Shown: positions 63,630 to 64,000 of the stretch, piece by piece
Numbering within the stretch: position 1 is the first letter of the stretch
Layout of the letters: each line of letters opens with the position of its first letter
Origin: Variovorax sp. OK212
GTDB lineage: Bacteria; Pseudomonadota; Gammaproteobacteria; Burkholderiales; Burkholderiaceae_C
Length of the DNA: 64,000 nt
NCBI RefSeq assembly: GCF_900112425.1
Contig: NZ_FOLP01000007.1
Location: forward strand, 248,001-312,000
Direction of reading: 5' to 3'
Made by a program: the position numbers and the translations under genes
Notes under the pieces: generated by a model
Told to the model about the DNA's origin: nothing
The model's input: only the letters and a program-made list of their open reading frames with translations
Database searches by the model: none

Positions 63630-63917
63630 CTATGGGCGAGGGCGCCAGAGCTGGCCCTCGAGGATCAGGTGCTGCACCGACTGCAGCGCGTCGCCCGACG
63701 CGCTCATCATCATCGCGTTGAGCTGCTCCAGCCGCGGCAGCATGCCGAGCACCAGGTGCGGGAGGCCTTCGGCGTTTTCTTCCGCGGCGTGACGCATGGC
63801 AAGCAGCAGTTGCTCGACCTGGTAAGTGGCGTGAAGCGTCACGTCGAGCCTGGCCGGTGCGCCCAGTGCGTTCGAGGTGGAGCGGGCAGGGCGCTGCGAT
63901 ACATTTCTGGTAGCCAT
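63630..63917 (-). CDS. Small helical hypothetical protein
   Basis: This 95-residue protein has a Ser/Arg-rich head (MATRNVSQRPARSTSN) and a helical body (YQVEQLLLAMRHAAEENAEGLPHLVLGMLPRLEQLNAMMMSASGD). The pattern suggests a small helical or dimerising protein, but the family is unknown. The ATG at 63917 has a purine-rich site (AGGAAATCG) upstream. Confidence 0.6.
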   Translation of the reverse strand: MATRNVSQRPARSTSNALGAPARLDVTLHATYQVEQLLLAMRHAAEENAEGLPHLVLGMLPRLEQLNAMMMSASGDALQSVQHLILEGQLWRPRP

Positions 63918-64000
63918 GGTGTGCGATTTCCTTTGCTGGGAGCACGTTGTGGTCAGACGGCTGCAGGGGTCCTACCCCCTGCGGCCGTCGCCTTTTGTGC

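Noticed and set aside
63571..64000. A tRNA or rRNA gene near the right edge
   Set aside because: No cloverleaf-like pairing or conserved tRNA motif (TTCRA loop) was seen. The region holds a small gene and a GC hairpin.

Overview
The window is GC-rich, densely coded chromosomal DNA from a betaproteobacterium. The best fit is Burkholderiales, family Comamonadaceae, with Variovorax the closest guess. The reasons are the hflC - DUF2065 - hisZ - purA - phosphoribosyltransferase order, a divergent arylesterase/ABC-ATPase pair, the patatin - acetoacetate decarboxylase - 3-hydroxybutyrate dehydrogenase trio, and many LIV-type and NMT1-type transport and aromatic or amide catabolism genes. This assignment is inference from gene order and protein style, not from a search. 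I saw no rRNA, tRNA, CRISPR array, insertion sequence, prophage or plasmid feature.

Layout. 1-3.6 kb: housekeeping (HflC end, HisZ, PurA, purine phosphoribosyltransferase). 3.7-7.4 kb: a minus-strand run with a VOC protein, two AraC regulators and an amidase. 7.4-13 kb: a plus-strand gamma-family PLP enzyme, a tiny charged protein ended by a strong bidirectional terminator, the divergent tesA/ybbA-like pair, an unusual L7/L12-like membrane protein with a partner, and rlmB. 12.8-20 kb: an FAD oxidoreductase, an XRE-cupin regulator divergent from an acetyltransferase, a DUF3237 protein, an aldo/keto reductase, a split chromate transporter, and a YihY-type membrane protein. 20-23.6 kb: a CHRD lipoprotein and the ketone-body/PHB cluster. 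23.7-36 kb: mixed single genes (MarR-GNAT fusion, YgiQ radical SAM, cold-shock/DUF1294, tautomerase, CoA transferase, DECR-like SDR, Lrp, GST, DUF488, Tat-exported PhoX, crotonase).

37-60.6 kb is a catabolic block with two divergent centres. The first is a GntR gene facing an operon of an extradiol-type dioxygenase, an FAH hydrolase and a complete LIV-type ABC transporter whose LivM and LivG parts are fused. The second is an amidase facing an operon of an NMT1/THI5-type ABC transporter, class II aldolase, TauD dioxygenase, GntR, an SDR lacking the usual catalytic lysine, aminotransferase, alpha/beta hydrolase, M20 carbamoylase-type hydrolase and a bicupin. A near-consensus sigma-54 promoter precedes the second operon. 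I infer nitrogen-limitation control of uptake and breakdown of a nitrogen-containing, perhaps cyclic, compound. The substrate is unknown.

60.7-64 kb is a stretch of small unknown genes. It includes a probable HExxH zinc protein, a small beta-barrel-like protein with a strong hairpin in its leader, and a hypothetical gene behind a perfect LexA-type SOS box. Short tandem arrays (6, 8, 10, 15 and 24 bp units) are scattered through the window, and three lie inside genes and add in-frame amino-acid repeats.
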